Below are positions 10,434 through 22,392 of a stretch of 64,000 nucleotides of DNA, one piece after another. The stretch is from the NCBI GenBank assembly GCA_037903355.1, contig JBAJFE010000004.1, positions 2,728,001 to 2,792,000 on the forward strand. The letters run 5' to 3'. The position numbers and the translations under genes were made by a program. The notes below the pieces were generated by a model. That model made no database searches and was not told where the DNA came from. It worked only from the letters and a program-made list of their open reading frames with translations. The DNA comes from Trichuris trichiura (Eukaryota > Nematoda > Enoplea > Trichinellida > Trichuridae). How positions within the stretch are numbered: position 1 is the stretch's first letter; every line of letters starts with the position of its first letter.

Positions 10434-13400
10434 TCACGCCGCTCCATTTTTCGCTGCCGTATCAGCGGAAACATGCGGCCATTCTGTCTTGCTTTGTAGT
10501 AGTCGTTCATCGCTGCAATCATTCGATGACTCCATACACCAACAATAAGCATTTCTGAAAAAGAGTAACCAAGGACTGACAAGGCACGTTTCCTTCGGCA
10601 TTTCGGAGCAATACGGCCACTGCCAAAACATAAAGCAACGCTCAGGGTGAGGCATCAAAGCCAAACAGCGACCGTCCGGTGAGCATATGCCTGCTATACC
10701 GTGAGGAGAGCCATTCGGATTAAACGGATACCGAACAGTTGGTTCGTTGCGCTCCCCAACGTATCGTATCGGAATGAGGTGATGATGCTCAAGTACATCA
10801 AGCGCCTCGTCGTTTGAAAAATTAAATCTACCTAAAGTATTAATGCTTAAAGGGCCGTTTTCTTGGGCTTTTAGTACCTTCGCCATGGGCGACCCAAGCG
10901 CCCAGCACAAAGCCTTCCATGTGTCTGAAAAAGATCGAAGGACTTGGTTCGATACGAACAGTCGAAAATCGTGATTCAAAACGACCGGACGAGTTGCTGT
11001 CCAAAAAGATTTCCACCGGCCGTGTTCGAGCTGAAAAATAAAATGGCTTTTATTATTGGCGGCGAAAATAAAAGTAAGTGCACCTTCTTGATCTGTCCCA
11101 TACGCACCGATTATTCCAAGAGTAGCCATTAGCTGACATCCATTGCAGACGCCAAGAATAAATGTGTCAGGTCTTGAAATGAACTTCTTAAGACATTCTT
11201 TCGCCTTCTCATTGAACATGATGGTAGCGGCCCATCCTACAGACAGAACCAGTAAAATCAAGCAGCTTTTTTTAAAAATGGTAATACCTTTGGATGCCCC
11301 CAGAACGTCGCCGTACGAGAAACCGCCGGGAAAGACGATTCCTCGGAATGGATCGAAATCGAAGTCAGTATCCAACAAATCTTGCATTGTAACATCCCAT
11401 ACTTCGAAGCCAACCAAGTACAGTGCAGCGGCCATTTCACGATCTCCATTCGTTCCCTCTTCGCGTATTATTGCCACTTTTATATTTCTGTCTAAGATTG
11501 GACTGGACTTATATGATGTATGAATTATTTTTGTCGAGCTTGCCTGTCTGTTCAAATGGCGGGCTCAGGCCAGGAATTGGGCTCCATCTATATTCGGGAG
11601 CGTACGAATACTGAAGCGACGACTCTTCATCAGCACAAGCAACATTGCATTGCATTCTTTCGATTCTGTAGCTTGTTTCCTCCCATTGTTGTCGCCACCT
11701 ATCCACGCACCCTTCCAATACGAGCTTGTCGTGGTAGAATATTTCGATCTGAGCCGCACGCACTGGAGATGTATCACAGCCTATGATAATGGCTTACCTT
11801 TGCTTCTGAACAACTATTAACCGACGTATATCCCACAACTTCGGATGGCACATTTGAATCGTGATACCTTTTAAGGACATCTTGAACTTTGAACGAGGGT
11901 ACTTGTAGTACAATGCCGGCTTCTTCGGCGAAAAGAACTTCATGAAAGCCTAAAAGTTGGTGCACATTTTTCCACGACGGCGTAAAAAGAGCAACGGAAT
12001 TTCAAAACCTGAAGCGAAAGACAACGGTAACACTACGTGCATGTTGCAGTTTCCGGCGAAAGCCATTTCCAGCAGACAAACGATTAAGCCACCGTCGCTT
12101 ACATCGTGCCCGGCGTACACCGCACAAAACTCGTCTAAAGTAGAAAGCGTTTCTATTTAAGAAACGTATTGCAAAAAAGGGCTTTTTCTGTTACGAGCGT
12201 CAGGAAAGACTATTACTTACCGGAAATCAATTGCTGGGTAATTCGAAAAGCCCTGCAAAACTGATCCGGCTTTTCAATATCGGCAGGTTCGTAGAACAGA
12301 TTCCCCAAACACTGTACCAAAGCAGATCCACCAAGTCGGTTTTTTTCTAACGAGGAACCAAACCGAACGTATATCAGAGTAGCCTGTACTCGTTTCAATG
12401 CTGGCGTGATAATCCTTGTAATGTCAGTGCACTGTACGTAGCTAGTAACCACAAGAGTGCCTTAAAAACAGAATACATAGCAATTGATCGCACTGCCTAT
12501 AAGGTCTTTATTTTACCTGGTGCCTTGACAATTTCTCCGGATACGTTTGCAGCCATGCTTAAAGAATCTTTTCCTCCATCGACAGCAATTCCAAGCGAGC
12601 TCATTATTTGGCACATGGCTCTACAAGCTGTTAGCAGTTTGAAATCCTCTCCGGGAAATTTGGCCGGCCACATCCAATTGGCGCTGCACTTTACGTCCTA
12701 AACGGAAATCAGCGATTTCTTAACGACAGACAAAATTGAATTGCTTTCGTACCTTCAAATCCGAAATAGGGGCAAAGACAAGGTTGGTAAGCGATTCGGC
12801 TACGGTCATGCGCGCTCCGGATTCTGGGTTTAGCAACATTTTGATCGGCTGCTCGCCAATTGCCATTGCTGCACCTACCTAAGCAAGATTATTCGCTATT
12901 TCACCATACATTGAAATGCACAAATTCCTGCCATTTACTTGTTTTGAAATGCTCCATTATTCTTTGAATACATAAGCATTTCTTATTACTCATTGCTCCT
13001 CTTGCCGGCAAAAGCAGTGCAATTTACAGCGTTATAATAACACCTTGAGCAAACGTTTTTATTGGCAAAAGTCCATGCGGAACTTGAAGCAACATTGTTG
13101 CGCAAAAAGAAGCAATGGAAATATTCAATTTTCAAAATGTTTAACGTTGGCGGCAACTTAGATTTTGAAAGCTTTCGACAGCGACACATTAATTTCAATT
13201 TTTGAATCTGCGAACGATGTACTTGAGAAGGTTGCAAGAAAACATTTGATCTGAAAGAGGCTATGTAACAAGCTTAAACTTAACTAAAAGTTTACACCGT
13301 GAAAAGGCTTCAACCTGTTACGAAGTGTTATATTTTTGAAACTGATTTTTTATTAGGGATAATTGTAATAATGAAGGCATAGAAACTCGTCGCAAAGTGC

Positions 13401-16400
13401 GCAATGTTCAAATACTTGAATACAAATAATACGGTAGGAACGGTACCCGCAAATCGGTTGGCCTTCCGTTATCTGAATTTTTATTTTCTAAACAGCATCT
13501 TGGCTGATTTAAAGGGCTGCTCAAATTGCGTAAACCTTTTCAAAATGCGGCGATTAGCAGTTTAATCTAAGAACTGAATTCTTGAAGCGCAAGGTCATCA
13601 AGAAAACGTTTTCGTTGTGCACACGCATAAAGAAACTATTTGCAGCGACATAATAATTTCATAGTAGATCTTCAGATTCACGGGTTTGGCCTAAGGCCAA
13701 ACCCGTGAATCTGAAGATCTACTATGAAACTATTCAAGCCTGTTAAAAGACATCCTGCTTTTCGAGACATAATAATCTAGAAATATTTTTATTTTATTGC
13801 TTAATGGCTGTTCATTCAATTACATTCGAGGATAGGCAGCACAGTAGTTGCAAACCTGAATAAACTGCACCACGGCAATGATGACGATGAAAAGTGAGCT
13901 ATTCTTCTCATGAGATTAAAATACAGTGTCAATTTTGCGGTCGCTTCTTTATTAAGGACAAACAGACTATAATTCTGAATTAAGATTAGAAGTAAAACGT
14001 TACAGGCGACTGGTCATTACTGAAGAGTTAATGTTTTTTAAAAGCGTAACACAGAATTAATATTAATTTCCCACTTACGTTATCGAGATATGATAGAGCA
14101 ACTACAGCCACGTCTGCAACGGGCGTATGGTAAGGGCCCACGCACTGCTGCATAGCGACTAGGCCGCTGACGCTTCTGTCAACCTTGAAACAGCAAGAAG
14201 CATTAAGTTTCTCGTTATTGCAGCGGATGTAATTCACCTTATTGGTTAAGTACCGTTTGCTACAAACGGACGGAAGTCGTAAAACCATGGACAATGCATC
14301 TTCCAACGAAGGAAATTCCTCCGCATTGTAAGCTTTCAAAGGGTAGGCAATATTGACTGATTTCAGGTTAAACTTTTTCTGCAATCATAAGCTGTATGCA
14401 ATGTTTCATAATTGAGTACAATGTCTACGACCTGCTGACTTGACAGATGGCGAATGGAAGCCAGCCGAAGGTTCACCGGTGGAATCGTTGTACCTTCACT
14501 TGCAAAGTCGTGCAACGTAATCTTCGATGGTTTGAGAAGTTGTACAATTTACATATGCAAATAACTTACTTTGCCATTGTTCGTAACTTTACCGACAATG
14601 TCGCAGTAGCATCTTTCTCGTTTGGCAATTTGTAAAACCGTTTCGACTTTGTCAGATCCAACCAGAAGCGCGTCGGATTCTTGATACTCAGCGGCCCACA
14701 GCTCGCAGACGCTAACTTGTGAATCACCCAGCGTGAACCTTTCAGCATACAATTCTGCTCCTAAGGGTTCTACAAGTTCTTTGATCACATTTCCTTTAAT
14801 ATTCAATTTTAGCTTTCCAACGTGTCCATCAATACCAACCATTGCCGCCGGCGCCTTGATCGTGGATAGACGATATGGGATTTTCCCTTCTTAGTTCAGC
14901 GCATGCTCGGATAACGCGATTTAGCTTCTGCTCCATTTCAGGGTCGCCTCGTTGAACTGCGTCATATTCGAGTCCTTTGCTTGCCTTGTCCAATTCTTTG
15001 AGAGTATGAACATAATGCTGTTGAGTAAGAAAAATGAAATTTTACCTCCTTGTACCATTGAGGAAGAGGCGCTACCGCCACCCATGCCAACGCGAAACAC
15101 CGGACCACCCAGTTTAATAACGAACATGTCTTAGAAAAAAGAGATAAGTTTTTCGGCGACTCCTTTCCATTGTTCCGTTTGGCATACCATTTACGGGACT
15201 ATTTTTCCTAACGTTTGCCCCATCGATTGATCCTAAGCCGGCGGTAAACATGATGGGTTTTACGTAACCGAAACGTTCGCCCAACTGTTGCACCCTCTGG
15301 TCGAACGATCGAGCAAAACCACAAATCAGTGGTTCGCCAAACTTATTACCATAATCGGATGCTCCATTGCTGGCTTCAATGATCACATTCAACGGGGAAG
15401 CAAAGGAGCAGCAGTTATTGTGCTTTTCTTGCTCCCATTTTAGCGCATAGCCTACAGCTTAGCATGCTGTACACCAAAAGCAAAGACGCGCATCCTGTGC
15501 TCACCAGGAATATGCAGATTTCCAAAAGAATATCCCGCCGCGGCTGCAATAGGGTAAGCACCTCTTCCTGTAGCATGAACATCGCGAATTCGGCCTCCTA
15601 CTCCCGTTGCGGCACCAGGAAATGGACAGACTCCTAAAAATAATATTCTTCAAAAATAGCGATGATTTTACGCCTGTTTATTGCAAACAATTCAAGTAAC
15701 GTACCAGTGGGAAAATTGTGCGTTTCCGCGGTCAGCAAAATGTGCGTCAAAACGTTTTCTTTGCGGAAAAAAGAACTCCTGGCACCGTTTCCGGGTCTAA
15801 GAGCGTCAATTTGAAAACCACGTATAGCACTAAAAGGTAATAAATGGGAATAAGTAGAAAATAAATAAGAAAAGCGCCAACCTCTTTACCTGCTATTGTC
15901 GCAAAATTTGATAACATTATTTAAATTTGAATTTTCTTGCGTTTTAACGACCATCGCGAACAAGGATTGGCTCTCCGCAACGCCGTCAACTTCCAAACTA
16001 CCTTTGAAAAACCAATGGCGGCAGTGCTCGCTGGAACGGTGTATAATGGGCGTCAAAACGATGAGCAAAAAAAATACCTGTTGCTCTGGGCCAAATCAAA
16101 CAGTTCTACGTTGGTTGGATTGCGCTTTTCTATATGGCGAAATACGTAAGCGATATTCATAACATCGTTGTCATCAAGGGAAAGCCCTGTGAAAAAAGCG
16201 CTTTAAAAAAGTTCAGTAGTGGAATTCTTTGCCGTAAACAAACCATGTGTTCTATTAAACTCTTCAAGAGCGGTTCTTCCACCACCGATCACGTCAATGT
16301 TGTAGTATCTTTCCCTTTTGGGTTGAGCGAAAAAGTTGCAGGTTGTAGTGTACTCGCATTCCGTCATACGATCATGCAGTTGCCTTATAATCTTCAAGAA

Positions 16401-16925
16401 AGCATTCAACAGTTCGCGCAAACGCGATTGACCCTTTTCTGCCACCTCGTTTTTCATCTCAGCTGCCGACTGATCATCTTCGGCTATCAGTCGATAGCGT
16501 ACAGACTTTTCCAATCGAACAACGCAGTGCAAGCCGGAAAAGCGGAATATGGAAACCGCGTTCGAACTGAACGGAGTAACAAATGATGGTCTATAATGCG
16601 CGAACATTGAAGCTGGAGACAAAAGAGTCTTAAATGGGGAATTTAACCTTGGTCCCACTTCAAATAAGAAATGCGAAGTGCCAACATCCTCGAATCTACT
16701 TTTCTTGGATAATTTGGCCTGCGGAAACGAGTGGCGAAATAACCAAAGCAACTTTAGCTCTAACTCGTCGTTTAGGCATGTCTGGCTGTCCAGAAATAAG
16801 TAGAAGCAATACTCTGCTTCGAAGCGAGGCTCCAACAAGGACTCGGTCTGCTGGGTGCCTTCGCAGGCGAATTTTCCTCTCAAGGACACTTCAGCCGGCC
16901 AGGAAAAAATGCGATAAACCGCCAT
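10434..16925 (-). CDS. PFAS: Phosphoribosylformylglycinamidine synthase (FGAR amidotransferase)
   Basis: This enzyme catalyses the fourth step of de novo purine synthesis, converting FGAR plus glutamine and ATP to FGAM. I resolved 23 exons whose phases all close, giving 1388 residues (about 1340 in mammals). Exons, first to last: 16925-16648, 16590-16244, 16186-16078, 16030-15890, 15829-15705, 15633-15505, 15451-15188, 15129-15046, 14995-14840, 14793-14570, 14521-14432, 14378-14238, 14183-14079, 12878-12753, 12697-12517, 12460-12221, 12152-12009, 11949-11798, 11748-11544, 11491-11288, 11236-10960, 10924-10878, 10831-10434. Landmarks are [56 protein letters not shown], and the glutaminase domain with nucleophile GVCNGCQL and MPHPER. 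One intron uses a GC 5' splice site (11543) and one is only 35 bases. Intron 13 (1.2 kb) carries a 73-base palindrome. Confidence 0.93.
13657..13729. repeat. Perfect 73-base palindrome in PFAS intron 13
   Basis: Bases 13657-13692 are exactly complementary to 13694-13729 around a single central base (13693). Outer bases continue to pair imperfectly. The centre reads GGCCTAAGGCC. No ORF. An uninterrupted perfect palindrome this long is normally unstable in cloning and can also be an amplification artefact. Confidence 0.9.
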
Positions 16926-18511
16926 TGATAACAAAAACGTCTTCAGTCAGACGGTCCGACGGAACTAAGTCATAACGTTGCCTTGAAATAAGGAATGGGG
17001 ATGCAGACTGTTCAAACAAATACGTACGCTCCAATTAAGGCACTTATCTATAATTGATAATAATTAGCGCTCACGTTAAAATCGCCGCGCGAATCTCGTT
17101 AAAGGTCATAACGACGCTTTTACAACAATTTTTGCAGCTTATACGCAAACGGATCGCATGCTAAGCCTTCCAGTCAACCGTTGGACGAGGACTAGGTCAA
17201 TATCCCGTTGTGCAATATCCTGTTTTTCCATGCACCAATCTTAAGAGATCTTTTAGAGCTAATGAGCTGTCAGACTGAAATAACAAACGTTTTTCTCGAT
17301 ACGAGAAGGCATTATCGCCTATAGTGCTCAGTTTAGCCGCAGACTGGTTTGCATAATGATTCAGTGAATGTTAATACGTCCATTTTCTAAAATTCTTGAG
17401 CCACGGGGAGAAGAAAGCATAACATCCAACAACTGGAACAGCGTTTGCGTAAGCAGTTTAAAAAATAAGTTGAGTACAAACCAGAAAAGGCGTTTTGAGA
17501 GATTGAAGACGTACGCCTCAAAATTTCGCTTCTCTCCATTCATCAGCGGCAAGCAGATGACGTTGCTACTATTTTCCGCTATTACTAATTTCTTAAGAGT
17601 CTCTGTGCTTCCCGCGCCTATTTATTTTTTCTTCTCATTTTTTTATCATTGAAAATTTTTAATATGCAATTATTGAGAATGGCAAAGTTGAGCTGAATTC
17701 TAACATACCAATTCAAGTCTACTTTGCGCGCTACTTATCACGGAACGTTCTAGACAACCGAGTCGTTCTTGCTGACAGAAAAAAAATGTACTTATAGAGC
17801 CTCTTAAATTAACGAAGCAATCATTTAACTTAGCAACGTTTTGAAATTTCCATTTTGCCGTCTCTGCAAGCTAATAATCCGCCTAACTTGGAATCAAGTT
17901 GTTTCCTTATTTCTGCCTTGTACAACCTTAAATTTTAACGCGATTCATGACTTGCAATGTTTTCTGGGCATTCACGTGGCTCTACTCCTTTCAAGTAGCT
18001 GCTAAATCTGCAGATCATTAAACGAACAAATAATATGACTTGCAAATCACTTTGCATACTGTAACAGCCCAAAAGATCCCAGGTTGATCAGGGTAACCCG
18101 CGTGAATGAAAATTAATTTTTAAAGATTACGGTAAGCTTATTTGCATAATTATCTGTAAGTTTTTACCGAGTTTTACCAACGGACTGCACAGTGCTTATG
18201 TCTTTGCACTTACGCAAGCTTCGTCACTTCATTTCGCAGCTGTTAAACAGTTAGCCTCGCAGAAGTTCCACTGAAGGCAGTGAGAGTTTTGAAGTAATCA
18301 TTTTGTAAGCTTAATGCATCTGGAAAGCGTCTTCGTTATAATTTTCACTTTGAAATAGTCTCTTATTAAGAACTCGTATTGGTTCAGCTGCAACTAGTTT
18401 TTTTTTAAATTAAAGGTTCGCCAAAACGCTATTGTTACTTATTAACCACAGCAATTTTTTCCGGCTTGGCTATCTTGCGTTTTTTAAATTCGAATCGCAT
18501 TTCTAAGGGCA
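16926..18511. other. Intergenic between PFAS and MRPL45
   Basis: This is the divergent spacer upstream of both genes, so it presumably holds both promoters. It is AT-rich with only short ORFs. No TATA-like element or repeat stands out clearly enough to call. Confidence 0.5.
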
Positions 18512-19691
18512 ATGTCGTACAACTTTACGCTGCGTCGCTTTCGAGTACCCGCCGCCAGCGGATGGGCACTCTTCGTACGACACAGCGGTTTCGTGCCCAA
18601 TCGACATTGGAATCCTAAATTTAAAGGAATGCGCAGACAGAAATTTCTAAAGGTGAACGAATACACGCACTTTAGAGTTCGTTTCCGGTAAACAATGCTT
18701 CAGATCACCCTGCCCGATTATGACAAGCTGCGAAAGCAGGAAGAGCTAAGTATGAAGGATCTTCGCGCGGAATTGAAGAAAATGGGCTTGCCACCGCACA
18801 GACCATGGCGCGAAAGACCAATTCACATAAGTTGCAGCGGTACTTTCGACATTGAGCTAATATACATTACGTTTATTTTGTGCTTGCTGTTTCAGGGGAT
18901 ATATTCGACCCGTTCTTACCACCGGAGGATGAAAGCAAAGTATCTCTGATTATGCATGCCAAAGGTGGCCAGCTGGTTGACAGAACTAAACATGCTTGGC
19001 GTAATTCTCGAGCTTTGAAAAAGATAACCAGTTACGATTCGGACTTTGATCCGGCTGACTTCGTTGAAACGGCTCATCGATTGTACCTGAAAGCAAATGA
19101 TGCACTTCAGAGAAGAGACGAAGAGGGATTACACGAATTCGTTACGGAGAAGGCTTTCCCTGTAAGCTATATTATGACAGTATGATTACAGAATTCTTGT
19201 ATACGTAATAGGATATGTGGGATGAATTGAAACTGAAATCAATTCGATGGGAGTTCGTGGAATCTATAGAACCTGCAAGGGTAGTTCAAATACGTACTTC
19301 AAGCGTTTTACATGAAGACAACGTTTTTGCCCAAGTTACTGTTCGAATGCACACGAAACAGGTAACTTCTCATCATCAGGGCACGTTAACTTTTCAATGA
19401 ATACTACCATTGCAGAAATTAGCCATTTTTGACCAGTTCGGTCGCCTTTATATGGGTAGCGAACACGTAGCCCGAAATGTACTCGAGTACGTTGTGTTTG
19501 AAAAACATTTGAGCAACGTTTACGGCGAGTGGAGAATTCACGGAAAAATACGACCTCCGTGGACGCCTTCCAGGGATTGCGTTATCGCAACTTACGAGAA
19601 ACCATCGCTGACCGCTATTCCTGAAAGCACATTACCTGCGGATGTCAAGCTTGAAGAGGATACCATTGTAGCAACGCAGGATAGTCACTAG
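18512..19691 (+). CDS. MRPL45: Mitochondrial ribosomal protein L45 (mL45)
   Basis: This is a Tim44-like protein at the mitoribosome exit site that helps tether ribosomes to the inner membrane. Five exons join in phase: 18512-18652, 18704-18839, 18896-19161, 19212-19361 and 19416-19691, giving 322 residues (306 in human). The first exon is basic (MSYNFTLRRFRVPAASG), as expected of a presequence. Family landmarks are RPIHISCSGDIFDPFLPPED at the exon 2/3 junction, then KSIRWEFVESIEP, VVQIRTSS, VTVRMHTKQ, IFDQFGRLYMG, LEYVVFEKHLSN and KIRPPWTPS. The four introns are 50-56 bases. It is tail-to-tail with RPAIN, with 72 bases between the stop codons. Confidence 0.93.
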
Positions 19692-19763
19692 CTTTATTAA
19701 AAGGTTGACGCTTTGCCGTCAAGGTAAAAGAGTTGTTTTTTTTTATCTGTCCAAGTGGCATTT

Positions 19764-20590
19764 CTAAGAAATCGATTCTATCTGGCCGCAAAACTAAACT
19801 TGAACAAGTTCTAGAATGATAACAGCTTACATAAGGGCTAAAACATACCGGGCAGACGAATGAGAACTCTTTGCCAACAAAGATAACAGCGAATAGAAGA
19901 TCACGGGTTATGGAACAAGATTCTTCATGCTTTTTCATTCTCTGCTCCAACAGATGTTTAAATAACGGCACAGTCATTGTTTGTTCTCCACGCGAAGTTA
20001 GCGAAAATCTGCCGCAAGGACAGGCGATTCCACGTTCATTTTCAAACACGTTGTTACTAAAGAAGAAAGTTTCTAATATAGGCGCAAAGGCTCCTTAATT
20101 TTTTACCGACAACAAACTGGACAGACCATTTTTGTTTCATCGTAATAGCTGTTCACTTGATCCTCTATAGCACGTTGCTCGAAGGAAACGAAGTCGTCTG
20201 CTTCGGTTTCTATGCGAATAATGGCGTTTTGAAAGCACTAGTTGGTAATATGACAAAATCTTATCACCATCAATCAACAGTTCGTCAGGTAGCGCCTCTA
20301 ACAAAGGCTCACGACGCTGAAGGAAAGGGAACGGCGAGCTGAGACGAATGTTTAAATAGTGTACTTGAATACCTACCGTAATCGCAGCGCGAATTTTTTG
20401 CAAGCTATCACTTCGTAAGCGTTGCAGAATGTCTTGTCTAATGCAAATGCGTTGGCGGGCAAAATCCTTTTTAAAAAATAATCATAAGAACGAGAGTTGC
20501 GCTTAAGCGCATTACTTGTCTCTGACGCTCCATGAGAGATTGCATGCTGGTAGTTGGCTTCCACTGCTCCTTCCTTGTAGAGGGTTGCAT
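19764..20590 (-). CDS. RPAIN: RPA-interacting protein
   Basis: This is the nuclear transport factor that binds replication protein A. Six exons: 20590-20516, 20466-20377, 20316-20268, 20209-20107, 20056-19849 and 19793-19764, giving 184 residues (219 in human). The basic N-terminal helix (RQRQ then DFARQRICIRQDILQRLRS) is the RPA/importin-binding region. The middle has FEQRAIEDQVNSYYDE. The C-terminal zinc-binding domain shows VCPVCC, IACPCGRFSL, HEESCSI and FVCP followed by FCGQIESIS. The last exon is only 30 bases and is needed to complete the CPFCG knuckle. An alternative acceptor 17 bases closer to the donor would give a different tail without CxxC. The frame read straight through would overlap MRPL45; the spliced form does not. 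Confidence 0.82.
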
Positions 20591-21872
20591 GTTTAAGCTT
20601 GGGCTAACAGAGGCAACAGGTGAAATCGCCTACAAGGTCTGAAAATTTACAAAATGAACAAGGTCCGAATATAGTCTGTGGGGGTTTGATAAGCGCAGAA
20701 ACAGGGCATATTCACACGCATATACAATAACAGGTTGCTTAACATGCGAACACGCAGTGTATACAAGAGCTACTTTGGATCTTTTTAAAAATCGAGTTCC
20801 GTCCGCATTCTTTTTTCGACAAAGCATCCTACACGTCTCCTTGGTCCAAGAAAGGTTTTAAAAAATTATACTTTAACTTCGGAAGTTTAGTGTGTCGGCT
20901 CGAATTTTACCGAACAGATAAAGCAAGTAAAGCAGGCCGGTTTCGTCCAACGGAAGCGACGTAACCAGGCTTGGTGAAACTAATCTTCTTGCGCGAAAAT
21001 ACTAACGAAATTTGGAACGACCTATTCGTGGGATACATACCAAGCACAGCCTTACTCGTCTAAAGCATCATATAATTACAGCAGTTTCGCAGCAACGAGA
21101 ACAAACCAAGTGGAGTTTCCATTAAATTGCAAGTTAAAGGCAGCTACCGCAAAACATTTATAACTTGGAAACAGTTAGTCGTTGTGAGAAAGTCTCGTTT
21201 TAAAAAAGATCAGAATCAAAGTTTACCGAAACTCCAAGTTAGCAGCTAGATAGTTTAGCACCTACGGTAACCCGCGGGCTAATGGTACCTGAGTACATTT
21301 ATATCAAGAGTATCAAGCGTTAAGCAATAATCGTCCGCTAAGGAAAGGGTATAGCACAGTTAATAAATATTGCCATGCTAGTTATAAATATAAATGTACG
21401 TTAACAAAACATTCGTGATTATGAAAGTTCAAGTCTAATGTTCAAGGTTTACGGTCTAAGCACAATCGATTGCTGCGCAAAGCAAAGGCTTGCGCCCATT
21501 TGAGGTATTTATTTTATTTAGATTTCGAGGCTTTATTTTATTTAAAAGCACTGACGGAGGTATATCTGACAGTGCTTTTAAATAAAGTTCTATCGACACA
21601 TAAATAATCATTAACAATCCGAAAAAATAATATTTAAATTTTTGAGCACTATATTTTTGTTTTCTTAATAAGAAATGAGCAATTTCGCAATTCCCGGCAG
21701 CTGCACAGGGCCGTAACCTGAACACCATTCATGCACTACCGGCTGACTCAAGAACAACGGTTTATTTAATTGGCTTATTGCGCTTATCTTTTCCACTGTT
21801 TTTATGTATTTGGGCTCCATTTTGTACCGTTAAAAAAGTAAAATTTTCATAATCGAGAACTTTTAGCTATAA
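20591..21872. other. Intergenic between RPAIN and SEM1
   Basis: This is a divergent promoter region. It holds a perfect hairpin at 21537-21586. No coding sequence recognised. Confidence 0.5.
21537..21586. repeat. Perfect 17-bp hairpin upstream of SEM1
   Basis: The arm 21537-21553 is exactly complementary to 21570-21586, with a 16-base loop. It lies about 290 bases upstream of the SEM1 start codon. The size resembles the hairpin in RARS2 intron 2, but the sequence differs. Confidence 0.8.
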
Positions 21873-22290
21873 ATGGGAAGTAAAGAAGAGAAGTTGGACG
21901 AAAAGGTGAAAGCTCCCGCAGCCGAAGCGGTTGAAGTTGTCAGAAATCCGGAGACGGACGTGCTTGAAGATGACGACAATTTTGAAGATTTTCCGGACGA
22001 CGGTTTTTAAGATAATTTAAAGTTCGATTCGCTTAGATTGTTCGCTTATTAGAATTTGGCGATTCGGGAGAGGAGGACGACGTTGGTTTAAACGTTTGGG
22101 AAGACAACTGGGAAGACGACGTTGTCGAGGAAGACTTCAGCAAACGATTAGCGTAAGATTTGTTTTTTTTGTGCGCTCTTTAACACTTAGCGCATTCAGC
22201 TTTGGCTGAGGTCGTATAAGTTCGCTAATTTTCAGAGCAGAATTTCAAAAACTAAAAGGACGAACAAAGAGTAACGCAATGGAGCAGTGA
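21873..22290 (+). CDS. SEM1: 26S proteasome subunit DSS1/SEM1, copy 1
   Basis: SEM1 is a small acidic protein of the proteasome lid, also a partner of BRCA2, TREX-2 and RPA. Three exons, 21873-22002, 22053-22152 and 22236-22290, give 94 residues (70 in human). It has the two signature acidic-aromatic segments, DDDNFEDFPDD and LNVWEDNWEDD, followed by VVEEDFSKRLAAEF, which matches the C-terminal helix of the family. The charged N-terminal extension (MGSKEEKLDEKVKAPAAEA) is extra. The introns are short (50 and 83 bases). A second homologue with the same exon phases lies on the other strand at 26186-26657. Confidence 0.9.
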
Positions 22291-22392
22291 GAAAAGTTGC
22301 TTTATTTTCGTATGTCGTTTTACGTCAATCAAATACACAGAGAATGCGGTGATACTCCTTTTAAAAAGCTGCAACGCGCTTCCACTGGGGGC

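Noticed and set aside
11143..11523. 126-codon plus-strand ORF
   Set aside because: Antisense to the conserved glutaminase exons of PFAS.
16134..16586. 150-codon plus-strand ORF
   Set aside because: Shadow of PFAS exons 2 and 3 on the minus strand.
19645..19763. RPAIN frame running into MRPL45
   Set aside because: Splicing at 19849 to 19793 completes the CPFCG zinc knuckle and stops at 19764. The read-through tail has no family similarity.
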